Shown here piece after piece: positions 26,276-35,855 of a stretch of 64,000 bases of DNA (position 1 is its first letter; every line of letters begins with the position of its first letter). Both the position numbers and the translations under genes were made by a program. The DNA is from Kribbella sp. VKM Ac-2568 (GTDB lineage Bacteria; Actinomycetota; Actinomycetes; Propionibacteriales; Kribbellaceae): NCBI RefSeq assembly GCF_004345365.1, contig NZ_SLVF01000001.1, forward strand, positions 434,001 through 498,000. Direction: 5' to 3'. The notes beneath the pieces are model-generated. The model had not been told where the DNA came from. It made no database searches and saw only the letters and a program-made list of their open reading frames with translations.

Positions 26276-27712
26276 ATGAGCGCGGTGGGGCCGCTGGATG
26301 CGATGTTCTTGCTGGGGGAGACGCGCGAGCAGCCGATGCACGTCGGCGGGCTGATGTTGTTCGAGCTGCCGGCCGGCGCTCGCGACCAGGTGTTCCCGGA
26401 CGGGACGCGGGACTACATGTCGCGGCTCTACGAGGACATCGTCGAGGACCAGACGGTCAACCCGGTCTTCACCCGGCGGGTCCGGAACCGGCCGCTCGAC
26501 CTCGGCTACTGGTCGTGGCGGCAGGATCAGCAGATCGACCTCGAGTACCACGCCCGGCTGTCCGGGCTGGCCCGGCCCGCGCGGTACCGGGAGTTGTTCG
26601 AGCTCACCAGCAGGTTGCACGGCATGCTGCTCGACCGGCGGCGGCCGTTGTGGGAGATGCAGCTGATCGAAGGGGTGCAGGGCCGCCGGTTCGCGGTCTA
26701 CACCAAGGTCCACCATTCGATGATGGACGGCGTCACCGCGCTCCGCTGGATGCAGCAGATGCTCAGCCCGGATCCGGCCCGGACCGGTATGCCGGCGCCG
26801 TACGCGTTGCCCGAGCAGGAGACCGCGGCGACCGGGCTCACCCCGGCGAATGCGCCCGCCGGATTCTCCCCGGTCGGTCTGGTCGCGGCGGCCGGACGGA
26901 CGGTGGGTGGTGCCGGGCAAGTGCTGGCGGATCTCGTCGGGTTGTCGCCGGTCGGTGTGCGGGGTGCTCTGCGGGCGCTGCAGCACGAACACTCGTCGGT
27001 GGCGTTCCAGGCTCCGCAGACGATCTTCAACCAGCCGATCACCGGGGCCCGGCGGTTCGCCGCGCAGTCCTGGCCGATGGAGCGACTCGAGAAGGTCCGC
27101 GCGATCACCGGCGCCACTCTCAACGACGTGATGCTGGCGATGTGTTCAGGTGCCCTGCGCAACTACCTGCTGGAGCTGAACGCCCTGCCGGACAAGGGGC
27201 TGACGGCGATGGTGCCGGTGTCGCTGCGCGGTTCCGACAAGGAGGCGCCGGGCGGTGGCAACTCCCTCGCGACGCTGATCGCGGATCTCGCCACCGACGA
27301 GCGGGACCCCGAGCGCCGGATCGGCCGCATCATGGACTCGACCACCTACGGCAAAGGCGTGCTGTCCGAGCTGACACCCCTGCAGAACTTGATGATCGGA
27401 GCACTCGGCCTCGGCTCGGCGGGACCCGCCGCAGTGATCCCGGGACTGGCCGGCCGCACCACCCCGCCGTACAACGTGGTGATCTCCAACATCCCCGGGC
27501 CGATCGAGAGCCCGCTGTACTGGAACCGCTCGCGTCTGCTCGGGATGTACCCGGCGTCGATCGTCCTGAACGGCCAGGCCCTCAACATCAGCGTGACCAG
27601 CTACGACCACCAACTGCACTTCGGCCTCACCGGCTGCCGCGCCACCGTGCCCCACCTGCAACGCCTCCTCGCCCACCTGGAGACGTCGCTCGCCGAGCTA
27701 GAGACTCTCTAG
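26276..27712 (+). CDS. Wax ester synthase / diacylglycerol O-acyltransferase (WS/DGAT)
   Basis: The 478-residue protein belongs to the bifunctional WS/DGAT family, which makes triacylglycerol or wax esters from acyl-CoA. The active-site motif HHSMMDGV (HHxxxDG) lies near residue 144. The family motif PPYNVVISNIPGP, equivalent to the NVxxSNVPGP block, is near residue 398. It likely acts at the membrane or lipid-body surface in storage-lipid synthesis. GGGAGGG precedes ATG 26276. Confidence 0.92.
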   Translation: MSAVGPLDAMFLLGETREQPMHVGGLMLFELPAGARDQVFPDGTRDYMSRLYEDIVEDQTVNPVFTRRVRNRPLDLGYWSWRQDQQIDLEYHARLSGLARPARYRELFELTSRLHGMLLDRRRPLWEMQLIEGVQGRRFAVYTKVHHSMMDGVTALRWMQQMLSPDPARTGMPAPYALPEQETAATGLTPANAPAGFSPVGLVAAAGRTVGGAGQVLADLVGLSPVGVRGALRALQHEHSSVAFQAPQTIFNQPITGARRFAAQSWPMERLEKVRAITGATLNDVMLAMCSGALRNYLLELNALPDKGLTAMVPVSLRGSDKEAPGGGNSLATLIADLATDERDPERRIGRIMDSTTYGKGVLSELTPLQNLMIGALGLGSAGPAAVIPGLAGRTTPPYNVVISNIPGPIESPLYWNRSRLLGMYPASIVLNGQALNISVTSYDHQLHFGLTGCRATVPHLQRLLAHLETSLAELETL

Positions 27713-27783
27713 TACGGCAGCGGGAGTAGGAGCAGGCGCGGTCGATCAGCCATGCAGGCATTCCTACCAACGGCGACCGGCAG

Positions 27784-30120
27784 TCACTCGTTGTGGAGGA
27801 CTTCGGCGATGGTGGCTCTGGCGGCGGAGCGCGCTGGAAGGAAGGCGCCTAGGGCGGCGATGGCGATGCCGGCCAGGACCAGGAGGGCGAGTAGGCCCAA
27901 AGGATAGACGTCGAGCATGAAGTCGGGGATCTCGACCTGGGCGCCGTTCGCCATCGCGGGGACGACCAGGCGGTGGGCGATGATGCCGATCGGGATGCCG
28001 AGCAGGCCGCCGACGGCTCCGAGGGCGGCCATGGACGTCACCACCATGATCGTGACCTGGGCGGGTGTCATGCCGATTGACTTGAGCATGCCCAGGTCGC
28101 GGCGGCGTTCGCGGGTGTTCAGGACGACGGTGTTGAAGACACCGAGCGCGGCCACGGTCCCGAGCATCAGAGTGAGCAGGATGACGGTGGCCAGGACGAT
28201 CGCGATGAACGGGCCCGCATCCTGGCCCGGCACCTCCTCCAGGCCGGAGTCGCCGGCCTGGACGGCTTTGACAAACGCATCGATGTCGGTGCCCGGCTTG
28301 AGCTGGATCTCGTACGTGGTCGCCTCGGTGCCAGGCGCGACGAGCGCGAGCGTCTCCCAGTTCGACAACACCTCTTCGCCCGAGTTGTACAGCACCTTGG
28401 CAACGATCCGCACCTGCGTGTTCTTGCCGCCGGACTGCAGCGCGATCGTGTCGCCGACCGCGACGCCCCGTTGCCGCAGGAACCGTTCGGACACGGCCAC
28501 CTGCCCTGGTCCGTCGGGCCAGCGGCCCTCCAGCACCCGATAGCCGAGCTGGTTCGAGTCTCCGCGATAGAAGGTGACCCGCAGGTCCTGCTTCGTCCCG
28601 GCCAACCGCATCGGGAGATCATGGCTAGCCGTCACATAGAGAGCACCCGCCGACGACCGCAGCAGTGCCTCATCTGCGGAGTCACTCAACTTTGCGACGG
28701 GTCCTGCCGGCGAAACACCCTCCGGAACCAGCGGCGAACCGTTCTCCGCCCTCCCACCGAACATCGTCAGGTCGACGGCGCCGGCCCGGCTCGCGGCGGT
28801 CTGGTAGGTGGTCAACGACTTCCCGAGGCCTACTGCCAACGTCACACTCGTCACGCCAAGGACGACGGCTGCCAGTGTCAGGGCGGTGCGCGCCGGACGG
28901 GCGAACGGCAGCCCGAGGCCAAGGCTCACCGACCGCGGCAGCCGCGTGCCGCTGAGCCAACGCTGAGCGCGCAGACCACGACCGGCCCGGGGTGCGCTGC
29001 CCGCACTGATCGCCTCGGCGGCCGACAGACTGCGGGCTCGCAGCGAAGGCACGAGCGCGGACAGCGCGACCAGCAGCGGTACGCCGACCAGCGCCGCCAC
29101 GTCCACCCAGACGGGTACGCCGACGCCCTCGGCGCCATAGTTCTCGAAAGCCCTTGTCAGTAAGGACTCCGCGAGAACGTTGCCGAGGACAACTCCGAGC
29201 GCACAACCGACGATCGCCGGAATGGAGATCATCGCGAGATAGACCGCCATCACCTGCGTGGGCGTGAATCCCAGGGCCTTGAGTACGCCGATATGCCGGA
29301 ACCCGGCCACCACCGCACCACTCACCACATTGGCGACGATGAGTACGGCGACCGCCAGCCCGAGCCAACCGAACACCAGTAGGAACGGCACGAACGTGTT
29401 CGGTTCGCCGGTGGCAACCGCCCTCAGAACCAGGTACGACTGCGTGCCGAGCAGCGCGCCCGACGGCAATCCGGCCGTCACCGCGGACTCGCCTGCCGCG
29501 ACCTGCGCGTTGGTCGCCGACTGAGTGAAGCGGTAGAGCATCTGACTGGCGGTCGGCTTCAACGCGGTCATCTGCTCAGGCGTCACCCACGCGTCGGCCG
29601 ACTCGCTCACGCTGTACGCGAATCCGACGACGGTCAGCGTGGGACCACCAGGCACGGTGAGCTGGTTCCCCACCGCCGGCGCGCCGCGTCCGCGACTGGA
29701 GGTGACCGGGTTCCGGTTGAGCACGATCTCGCCCGGCTTGTCCGGCCAGCGGCCTTCCCACACGTTGAGGCGGTCGACCGGCCCGCCGGCGTCCCCGCGG
29801 CCTACCACAACAAGTGACAGCGGAGGTCCGCCAACGTTCAGGTCAAGGGTGGCGATACCGAACGGGCCTGCCGAGGCCTCAGCGGTTCGTGCAGTTGCGG
29901 TGAGCTGGTTGTCCGAGACCTTGGTCCGGTCGTACGACGCCACGAGGTGTGCACCGCTTTGCCGCGAGTACGCCTGGTCGAAAGGACCTGTCGAGGCTGC
30001 CAGGAGGCCGAGTGCCACCACGATCATCGTGGTGGACAGTGCGACGACGACACCGATCACGAGCGTCTGGAGCCTGCGGCGTCGTACCGCTGCTCGCGAC
30101 ACCGTCCAGACGGCGCTCAC
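27784..30120 (-). CDS. FtsX-family ABC transporter permease
   Basis: The 778-residue protein has an N-terminal transmembrane helix and a MacB-like periplasmic domain. Two FtsX-type blocks of three helices follow: one around residues 255-385, with a single helix before the second extracellular domain, and one at the C-terminus. It starts at GTG 30120, which overlaps the ATPase stop as GTGA. Together they form an efflux or mechanotransmission type ABC system (MacB/LolCE class). The divergent two-component genes probably regulate it. The substrate is unknown; antimicrobial peptides are a common one in the class. Confidence 0.88.
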   Translation of the reverse strand: MSAVWTVSRAAVRRRRLQTLVIGVVVALSTTMIVVALGLLAASTGPFDQAYSRQSGAHLVASYDRTKVSDNQLTATARTAEASAGPFGIATLDLNVGGPPLSLVVVGRGDAGGPVDRLNVWEGRWPDKPGEIVLNRNPVTSSRGRGAPAVGNQLTVPGGPTLTVVGFAYSVSESADAWVTPEQMTALKPTASQMLYRFTQSATNAQVAAGESAVTAGLPSGALLGTQSYLVLRAVATGEPNTFVPFLLVFGWLGLAVAVLIVANVVSGAVVAGFRHIGVLKALGFTPTQVMAVYLAMISIPAIVGCALGVVLGNVLAESLLTRAFENYGAEGVGVPVWVDVAALVGVPLLVALSALVPSLRARSLSAAEAISAGSAPRAGRGLRAQRWLSGTRLPRSVSLGLGLPFARPARTALTLAAVVLGVTSVTLAVGLGKSLTTYQTAASRAGAVDLTMFGGRAENGSPLVPEGVSPAGPVAKLSDSADEALLRSSAGALYVTASHDLPMRLAGTKQDLRVTFYRGDSNQLGYRVLEGRWPDGPGQVAVSERFLRQRGVAVGDTIALQSGGKNTQVRIVAKVLYNSGEEVLSNWETLALVAPGTEATTYEIQLKPGTDIDAFVKAVQAGDSGLEEVPGQDAGPFIAIVLATVILLTLMLGTVAALGVFNTVVLNTRERRRDLGMLKSIGMTPAQVTIMVVTSMAALGAVGGLLGIPIGIIAHRLVVPAMANGAQVEIPDFMLDVYPLGLLALLVLAGIAIAALGAFLPARSAARATIAEVLHNE

Positions 30121-30824
30121 GCCGTACGCTCCAGGCTGCGCTCGCGGGCGACCTGTCCGTCGACGACCTCGATCAGGCGGCTGGCGCACCGAGTCGCGAG
30201 CTGCTGGTCGTGCGTCACCAGCAGCAGCGTTTGGCCGATCTGGTTGAGGTCGAGCAGCAGATCCATCACCTGCTCGCCGGCACGCGTGTCCAACGCGCCG
30301 GTCGGCTCGTCGGCCAGCAGCACCGCCGGGCGGTTCATCAGCGCCCTGGCGACCGCGACACGTTGCCGCTCGCCACCGCTCAGCTGGGCCGGGTACGTGT
30401 TCTGGCGGCTCGCGATGCCGAGCTCTTCGAAGAGTTCGAGCGCGCGCTTCCGGGCGTGCGATGCCGAGGTGCCGGTCAGCTGCGCGGCCAGTGCGACATT
30501 GTCGAGCGCCGACAGATCGTCGAGCAGATTGAAGAACTGAAAGATCATGCCGATCCGGCGACGGCGGTAGAGCGCCAGGCCCTTCTCGTTGAGCGTGCCC
30601 AGGTCCTCGCCGTGCACCACGACGGACCCAGAGGTCGGCCGGTCCAGTCCCGCGACCATGCTGAGCAGTGTGGACTTGCCGCTGCCGGACGGCCCCATCA
30701 CTGCCACCGCCTCGCCGGCGTGGATCTCCAGCGACACCCCGTCCAACGCGACGGATTCGCCGTACTCCTTGCGCACCCCGCTGAGCTGAACGACTGCCTG
30801 TCCGTTGCCTTCGTCATCCGTCAT
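30117..30824 (-). CDS. MacB/LolD-type ABC transporter ATP-binding protein
   Basis: The 235-residue ATPase is intact. It has Walker A GPSGSGKST, Q-loop IGMIFQFFNLL, signature LSGGERQRVAVARAL, Walker B VLLADEPTGALD and the switch His in LLVTHDQQ. The short length and the ADEPTGALD form mark the LolD/MacB/BceA group. It drives the FtsX-type permease encoded next. The start at ATG 30824 faces the histidine kinase gene across about 100 bases, where both promoters must lie. Confidence 0.93.
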   Translation of the reverse strand: MTDDEGNGQAVVQLSGVRKEYGESVALDGVSLEIHAGEAVAVMGPSGSGKSTLLSMVAGLDRPTSGSVVVHGEDLGTLNEKGLALYRRRRIGMIFQFFNLLDDLSALDNVALAAQLTGTSASHARKRALELFEELGIASRQNTYPAQLSGGERQRVAVARALMNRPAVLLADEPTGALDTRAGEQVMDLLLDLNQIGQTLLLVTHDQQLATRCASRLIEVVDGQVARERSLERTA

Positions 30825-30925
30825 GCGTTCAAGCTAGGCGCAGCCGCGCTCGCCGGACGTCAGTCTGCGGACGTAACGTTCCCGCCCTGTCATCCTGGAG
30901 ATGTACGGCGTGCCACCTGCGGAGG

Positions 30926-31765
30926 ATGCGGAAACCGGGGCTCCTTGGGACAGTGGTCCATGTGTTCACGATCTGGCTGCCGATCGCGGTGGTGGCCCTG
31001 CTCGCCGCCGTGCTGCTGGCGGTCGCACTCGTCCGGGCCAGGCGGGCTCACGCCAGAGCGTTCGAGGAACGCGGCTGGCTGCTGGAACGGGAACGGGAGA
31101 GCGCCGCGCGGAACGCGGTCGACGCCGAGCGGGCCAGGATCGCCCAGGACCTGCACGACATCGTCAGCCACAACGTGAGCGTCATGGTGATCCAGGCCGG
31201 CGCGGCCCGGCATGTACTCGCGACGGATCCGGCCGATGCCGAGGCGGCGCTGCTCGCGGTCGAGGCGGCCGGACGCGACACGATGACCGAGCTACGGCAC
31301 CTGCTCGGGTTGCTCGCCCCGTCGTCCGACGGCCAGGACGACGAACAGTTGTCGCCGCAGCCCAGTCTGCGCCGGTTGAGCCCGCTGATCGACCGGATTG
31401 CGTTCGCCGGCCTGCCGGTCGAGGTCCGCATCTCGGGCGAGCCGCGACCGCTTCCCGCGGGGGTCGACGTCACGGCGTACCGGATCATCCAGGAGGCGCT
31501 GACCAATGCGCTGAAGCACGGCGACGGCGTGAAGGCGGAGGTGACGGTGCGATACGCCGACCACGCGCTGCGCGTCGAGGTGCTGAACACCGGGCCGAGT
31601 GTCCTGTCCGGCGGGCATCCGGCTCAGGCCAGGAACGACTCCGAGGGCCGAGGACTGCTCGGGTTGAGACAGCGGGTGGCGGTGTACGGCGGCGACCTCG
31701 ACGCCAGGCGCAGAATCGGCGGCGGGTTCCGGGTCCGGGCCAAGATCCCGCTGGAACGCCCATGA
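30926..31765 (+). CDS. NarL-type sensor histidine kinase
   Basis: The 279-residue kinase has one N-terminal transmembrane segment (about residues 14-36). A HisKA_3 dimerisation helix carries the phospho-acceptor His in IAQDLHDIVSHNVSVMV (about residue 77). The HATPase domain has IIQEALTNALKHG and GRGLLGLRQRV. It is shorter than DesK-type kinases, which have 4-5 helices, so the signal may come through a partner such as the divergent ABC permease (inference). It overlaps the response regulator gene by 4 bases (ATGA). Confidence 0.88.
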   Translation: MRKPGLLGTVVHVFTIWLPIAVVALLAAVLLAVALVRARRAHARAFEERGWLLERERESAARNAVDAERARIAQDLHDIVSHNVSVMVIQAGAARHVLATDPADAEAALLAVEAAGRDTMTELRHLLGLLAPSSDGQDDEQLSPQPSLRRLSPLIDRIAFAGLPVEVRISGEPRPLPAGVDVTAYRIIQEALTNALKHGDGVKAEVTVRYADHALRVEVLNTGPSVLSGGHPAQARNDSEGRGLLGLRQRVAVYGGDLDARRRIGGGFRVRAKIPLERP

Positions 31766-32430
31766 CGGAACCGCGGGTCGTGATCGCGGACGACCAGGCG
31801 CTGGTGCGGATCGGGTTCCGGATGATCCTGACCGCGCGGGGCATCGAGGTGGTCGGTGAAGCCGCCGATGGCGCTGAGGCGGTCGAGGCGGTACGCCGGC
31901 TGCGACCGGACGTCGTACTGATGGACATCCGGATGCCGACCATGGACGGCCTGGAAGCCACCCGGCGCATCCTCGCCGAGGCGCCGGACTGCCGCGTCCT
32001 GATGCTCACCACCTTCGACCTGGATCGCTATGTGTACGCCGCTCTGGCCGCGGGGGCCAGCGGGTTCCTGCTGAAGGACGTCACACCCGAACACCTCGCC
32101 AACGCGGTCCGCCTGGTCAACACCGGTGACGCGCTGCTCGCTCCCTCCATCACCCGCCGCCTGGTCGAACGGTTCGCGGTGTCGGAGCACGTGCCGTCGC
32201 AACCCGCGATCCACCGCGACCTCGCCGCACTGACGCCGCGGGAACTCGAAGTCCTCACCCTGATGGGCCACGGCCTGTCCAACGCGGAGCTCGCCAGGGA
32301 GCTGACTCTCAGCGAGGCGACGGTGAAGACCCACGTTGCCCGGATCTTCGCCAAACTGTCACTCCGTGACCGAGCCCAAGCTGTCGTCCTCGCCTACGAA
32401 ACCGGCCTGGTCACGCCGGAACGAAGCTGA
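31762..32430 (+). CDS. NarL/LuxR-family response regulator
   Basis: The 222-residue protein has a receiver domain with the acidic pair at VVIADDQ and the phospho-acceptor Asp in VVLMDIRMPTMDG (about residue 54). It also has the conserved Lys in FLLKDVTPE. The C-terminal LuxR helix-turn-helix runs LTPRELEVLTLMGHGLSNAEL...TVKTHVARIF. It forms an operon with the preceding kinase and most likely controls the divergent ABC exporter genes. Confidence 0.93.
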   Translation: MTEPRVVIADDQALVRIGFRMILTARGIEVVGEAADGAEAVEAVRRLRPDVVLMDIRMPTMDGLEATRRILAEAPDCRVLMLTTFDLDRYVYAALAAGASGFLLKDVTPEHLANAVRLVNTGDALLAPSITRRLVERFAVSEHVPSQPAIHRDLAALTPRELEVLTLMGHGLSNAELARELTLSEATVKTHVARIFAKLSLRDRAQAVVLAYETGLVTPERS

Positions 32431-32477
32431 TCGACCAGATCGCCTTACATATAACGCGAATCAGCCAAGATCACGAC

Positions 32478-33206
32478 CTACGGCTGTCGTACTAGGTACC
32501 GCGGCACGATCTCGGTTTCGTGGAATCCGCCCGAGCCGTCCGGGTCGACCTTCCAGGCACGGGCGTCGGGGAGGACGGAGACCGCTTCGTGCAGAGCGCC
32601 GTCGACGTAGTGCAGCCCGACGCCGCCCTCTGTCGCGTAGCCGCCGGGAAGAGCGCCCGAGGCAACCAACTGCCGGTACGCCGTACGCCGTGGCTGGTCG
32701 CCGAGATCGTCGTGCACGCCGTTGCTCCACGGCAGCCAGCCGAGACCGTTGCTGAAGGCATCCAGGGAGTCGCGGTACGAGTCGGTCGGGCCGCCGACGT
32801 GCCAGCAGAGGCTGCCCGCGCTCTGGCCGGCCATCACCACGCCGTTCTGCCAGCACTCGTGCAGGATCTCGGGCAGTCCGTGCGCGCGCCAGACCGCCAT
32901 CAGGTTGACCACACTGCCGCCGCCGACCCAGACGACGTCCTGTGCCAGTAGGTGTTTGCGGACGTCCGGCACGTTCGGTGAGGTGAACAACGTCAGCACG
33001 CTCGGCTCGACCGACGGGTCGTTGCCGAAGGCATCCTCGAACCACTCGACCACCAGCGGGTTGTCGCCCTCGGCGGTCGGGATGAAGCAGAACCTCGCCG
33101 GGCCGGACGCGCCGGCCAGCGACACGGCGTACGAGATCAGGTCGCGGGTCCGGGAGCGGTCGCCGGTCAGGATCCCGGAGACCGCGAGGATCTGCGACGA
33201 GGTCAC
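32478..33206 (-). CDS. Peptidase E-like protein (S51 family)
   Basis: The 242-residue protein has the S51 nucleophile elbow MAGQSAGSLCW with the catalytic Ser (about residue 128). It also has VVWVGGGSVVNLMAVW, the conserved Gly-rich strand before it. Peptidase E cleaves Asp-X dipeptides; other S51 members are cyanophycinases. There is no signal peptide, so it is cytoplasmic. It starts at GTG 33206, overlapping the VOC gene stop as GTGA, so the two are co-expressed. Confidence 0.85.
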   Translation of the reverse strand: MTSSQILAVSGILTGDRSRTRDLISYAVSLAGASGPARFCFIPTAEGDNPLVVEWFEDAFGNDPSVEPSVLTLFTSPNVPDVRKHLLAQDVVWVGGGSVVNLMAVWRAHGLPEILHECWQNGVVMAGQSAGSLCWHVGGPTDSYRDSLDAFSNGLGWLPWSNGVHDDLGDQPRRTAYRQLVASGALPGGYATEGGVGLHYVDGALHEAVSVLPDARAWKVDPDGSGGFHETEIVPRYLVRQP

Positions 33207-33844
33207 AACCGGACGATGCCCTGCGGGGTCTGGAAGACGGCGGCGACCAGGCCGGGCTGGCCGTTCGGTCCGACCCAGGCGACGTCCAGGTCGTCGAGCA
33301 GGTGGTCGGCCGGGTGGCCGATCCAGTCGGTCACCCGGGTCGGGTCACCGGCGATCTCCAGCCCGGTCAGCTTGACGCCCTTGCCGCCGTTCGACGGGTG
33401 CTGGGTCAGGTCGTCCCAGTGGATGAAGAAGGGCAGTTGCGGGTCCGCGATCAGGCCCTTGACGCCGATCTGCCGCCAGGTGAGGTTGACTCCGTCCGGT
33501 CGGTGCCGGTTGCCCGGGACGGCGTCGCGACCGAGGCGCTTCTCCATCCGCTCCATGTCGCGGACCGCGACCACCCAGCCGAGCCAGCCGCCGCCGAGTT
33601 GCTTGCGGGCGCGGACCGCCTGGCCGAACGGCGCCTTGTCCGAGGACGGGTGGTCCAGCACGTCGACGACCTCGATGTAGCGGTCGTTCTCGAGTGGCAG
33701 GACGTGGTTCACCGTGCCGAAGCGCGGGTGCACCCCGCCGTCGACGAACTCGGCCCCGAGCACCGCGGACAGCCGGTCGACGGTCGCCTGATACCCGTCC
33801 GGCCCAGCGGCATATGACAAGTGATCCAAGCGCATGCGAAACAT
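33203..33844 (-). CDS. VOC (glyoxalase-like) domain protein
   Basis: The 213-residue protein begins MFRMRLDHLSYAAGP and has the Glyoxalase_3-like pattern. LDHLSYA carries a possible metal-binding His, and LENDRYIEVVDVLDHP carries a possible metal-binding Glu. A second half has FIHWDDLTQHPSNGG. Exact chemistry is unknown. I chose ATG 33844, with GGGAG 8 bases upstream; ATG 33835 is the alternative. It precedes the peptidase E-like gene in one operon. Confidence 0.75.
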   Translation of the reverse strand: MFRMRLDHLSYAAGPDGYQATVDRLSAVLGAEFVDGGVHPRFGTVNHVLPLENDRYIEVVDVLDHPSSDKAPFGQAVRARKQLGGGWLGWVVAVRDMERMEKRLGRDAVPGNRHRPDGVNLTWRQIGVKGLIADPQLPFFIHWDDLTQHPSNGGKGVKLTGLEIAGDPTRVTDWIGHPADHLLDDLDVAWVGPNGQPGLVAAVFQTPQGIVRL

Positions 33845-33961
33845 TGTGTCGGCTCCCGGCCAACCCCGCCGATCCGGGGTGTCGAAGAAAGGCAACCCTT
33901 ACCTCGAACAACACCCTGGAAGCCGGCGCCCCGGAGGTCGTTCTCCGTCTGACCGAGGGTG

Positions 33962-34702
33962 TTATTTGGAGGCGGGGTGGGGGAGTAGCGGTTTGGGGGC
34001 GGCCAGGTGTTGGCGGCAGAAGTCGGCCAGGACGTCGTAGGCCTTCTCGCCCATCAGAGTCTGGAGTTCGACCTTGCTCGACTCGAAGACCGCCTCGACC
34101 GCGATGTGCGCCTCGGTGTTCCCGGTGCAGTACCAGTCCAGGTCGTGACCGCCCGGGCCCCAGCCGCGCCGGTCGTACTCACCGATGCCGACCTCCGTGT
34201 ACGACGTGCCGTCCGGCCGCTCGACCTCGCGGAAGGTCCGGCGGATCGGGAGCTGCCAGCACACGTCCGGCTTGGTCTCGACGAAGTGCACGCCCTGCTT
34301 CAGCGCCAGCCCGTGCAGCGCGCAGCCACCGCCGCCGGCGAAGTCCGGCCGGTTCAGGAAGATGCAGGCGCCATCGAAGACGCGGGTCTTGCGGTCGCCC
34401 TCGTCGTCGGTCTCGACCCAGCCGTGCTTCTTGCCTTCCTTGCGGTGCTGCCAGTCGTCGTTGGTCAGTTGCTTGACGTACTTCTTCACCCGGGCCTCGT
34501 CGTCGGCGTCGGAGAAGTGCGCGCCGAGGGTGCAGCAGCCGTCGTTCGGGCGGCCCTTGTAGATGCCCTTGCAGCCACCGCCGAAGATGCACGTCCAGTT
34601 GGACGTCAGCCAGGTCAGGTCGCAGCGGAACACCTGGTCGGCGTCGGCGGGGTCGACGAACTCGACATAGGCGCGGGGGAAATCAAGTGAGACCTCAGGC
34701 AC
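33962..34702 (-). CDS. Cys-rich protein of unknown function
   Basis: The frame has no ATG, and I use GTG 34702, giving 246 residues. The Cys pattern is striking: RCDLTW, then CIFGGGC (C-x5-C), [37 protein letters not shown] and DFCRQH. It is reminiscent of YkgJ/DUF3109-type zinc- or iron-chelating proteins, but I cannot assign it firmly. No signal peptide is present. No ribosome site precedes the GTG, while TACGCT ends 6 bases before it, so a leaderless mRNA is likely. It is divergent from the ppx-like gene. Confidence 0.65.
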   Translation of the reverse strand: MPEVSLDFPRAYVEFVDPADADQVFRCDLTWLTSNWTCIFGGGCKGIYKGRPNDGCCTLGAHFSDADDEARVKKYVKQLTNDDWQHRKEGKKHGWVETDDEGDRKTRVFDGACIFLNRPDFAGGGGCALHGLALKQGVHFVETKPDVCWQLPIRRTFREVERPDGTSYTEVGIGEYDRRGWGPGGHDLDWYCTGNTEAHIAVEAVFESSKVELQTLMGEKAYDVLADFCRQHLAAPKPLLPHPASK

Positions 34703-34860
34703 CGGGAAAGCGTACGTCGTCCGTGGCGATACGCGGTCATCCCCGCCAGTACCGCGTGGGGTTTCCGAGGGGCTGCCGATCCGCCCGGCGGGATCAAATC
34801 TCCGGGAAGACCACCGCGGGCGGGCAAGGTGAACTCCAGGAGTCCAGTAGCGTGGAGGGT

Positions 34861-35793
34861 ATGCGGCTAGGCGTACTCGACGTGGGATCCAACACCGTCC
34901 ACCTCCTCGTGGTGGACGCACACCGTGGTGCCGCCCCGCTGCCGGCGTACTCCCACAAGACCGAGCTGAGGCTCGCCGAGCACCTCGAGCTGGACGGCAC
35001 GATCGCCAAGTCCGGCGCCGACGGGCTGGTCTCCTTCGTCAAGGAGGCGGCCGAGCTGGCCGAGGACAAGGGCTGCCAGACGGTGCACTCCTTCGCCACC
35101 TCCGCGCTGCGTGAGGCCCCGAACGGCGAGAAGGTGCTGGACCGCGTCAGCAAGGAGACCGGGATCGACCTCGACGTGCTCACCGGGGAGGACGAGGCCC
35201 GCCTGACGTTCCTGGCCGTCCGCCGTTGGTTCGGCTGGTCGTCCGGGCGGCTGGCCGTGTTCGACATAGGAGGTGGGTCGCTGGAGATCGCGGCCGGGTC
35301 GGACGAGGAACCGACGGTCGCCGTGTCCGCCCCGCTCGGCGCGGGCCGGCTCACCCGGGAGTCGCTGACCCAGGACCCGCCGGACAAGGACGAGGTCCGG
35401 GCCCTGCGCCGCCGGATCCGGATCGAGATGGCGGCGGTGGCGGGCGGCGTACTGCGGGCCGGCAAGCCGCAGCGGTCCGTCGCCACCAGCAAGACGTTCC
35501 GGTCGCTCGCCCGGATCTGTGGGGCGGCTCCGTCCGAGGACGGGCCGTACGTGCCGCGGGCGCTGAACCGCGACGACCTGACCGACAAGTTGCCGAAGCT
35601 GATCAAGATGACGGCGGCCGAGCGGGCCGAGCTGCCCGGTGTCTCCGCGGGCCGCTCCTCCCAGCTCGTCGCCGGCGCGCTGGTGGCCGACGCCGTGATG
35701 GACCTGTTCGACCTGACCTCGCTCGAGGTCTGCCCGTGGGCTTTGCGCGAAGGCGTGATCCTGTCCCGCCTTGACCAGTTGCAACCCCGATGA
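34861..35793 (+). CDS. Ppx/GppA family phosphatase
   Basis: The 310-residue protein has the ASKHA phosphate loop [14 protein letters not shown] at the N-terminus and the second loop [14 protein letters not shown] (about residues 137-150). It has the Glu of [10 protein letters not shown] between them. This is the short actinobacterial exopolyphosphatase form, without the C-terminal HD domain. It hydrolyses polyphosphate and/or pppGpp. ATG 34861 has GGAGGG just upstream. The sugar isomerase gene follows after 62 bases. Confidence 0.9.
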   Translation: MRLGVLDVGSNTVHLLVVDAHRGAAPLPAYSHKTELRLAEHLELDGTIAKSGADGLVSFVKEAAELAEDKGCQTVHSFATSALREAPNGEKVLDRVSKETGIDLDVLTGEDEARLTFLAVRRWFGWSSGRLAVFDIGGGSLEIAAGSDEEPTVAVSAPLGAGRLTRESLTQDPPDKDEVRALRRRIRIEMAAVAGGVLRAGKPQRSVATSKTFRSLARICGAAPSEDGPYVPRALNRDDLTDKLPKLIKMTAAERAELPGVSAGRSSQLVAGALVADAVMDLFDLTSLEVCPWALREGVILSRLDQLQPR

Positions 35794-35855
35794 CACCGGT
35801 CGCACCCTTGTGACCCGGTCGCCATCCCGATGACGAAGTGCGAAGGCACCAGCAG

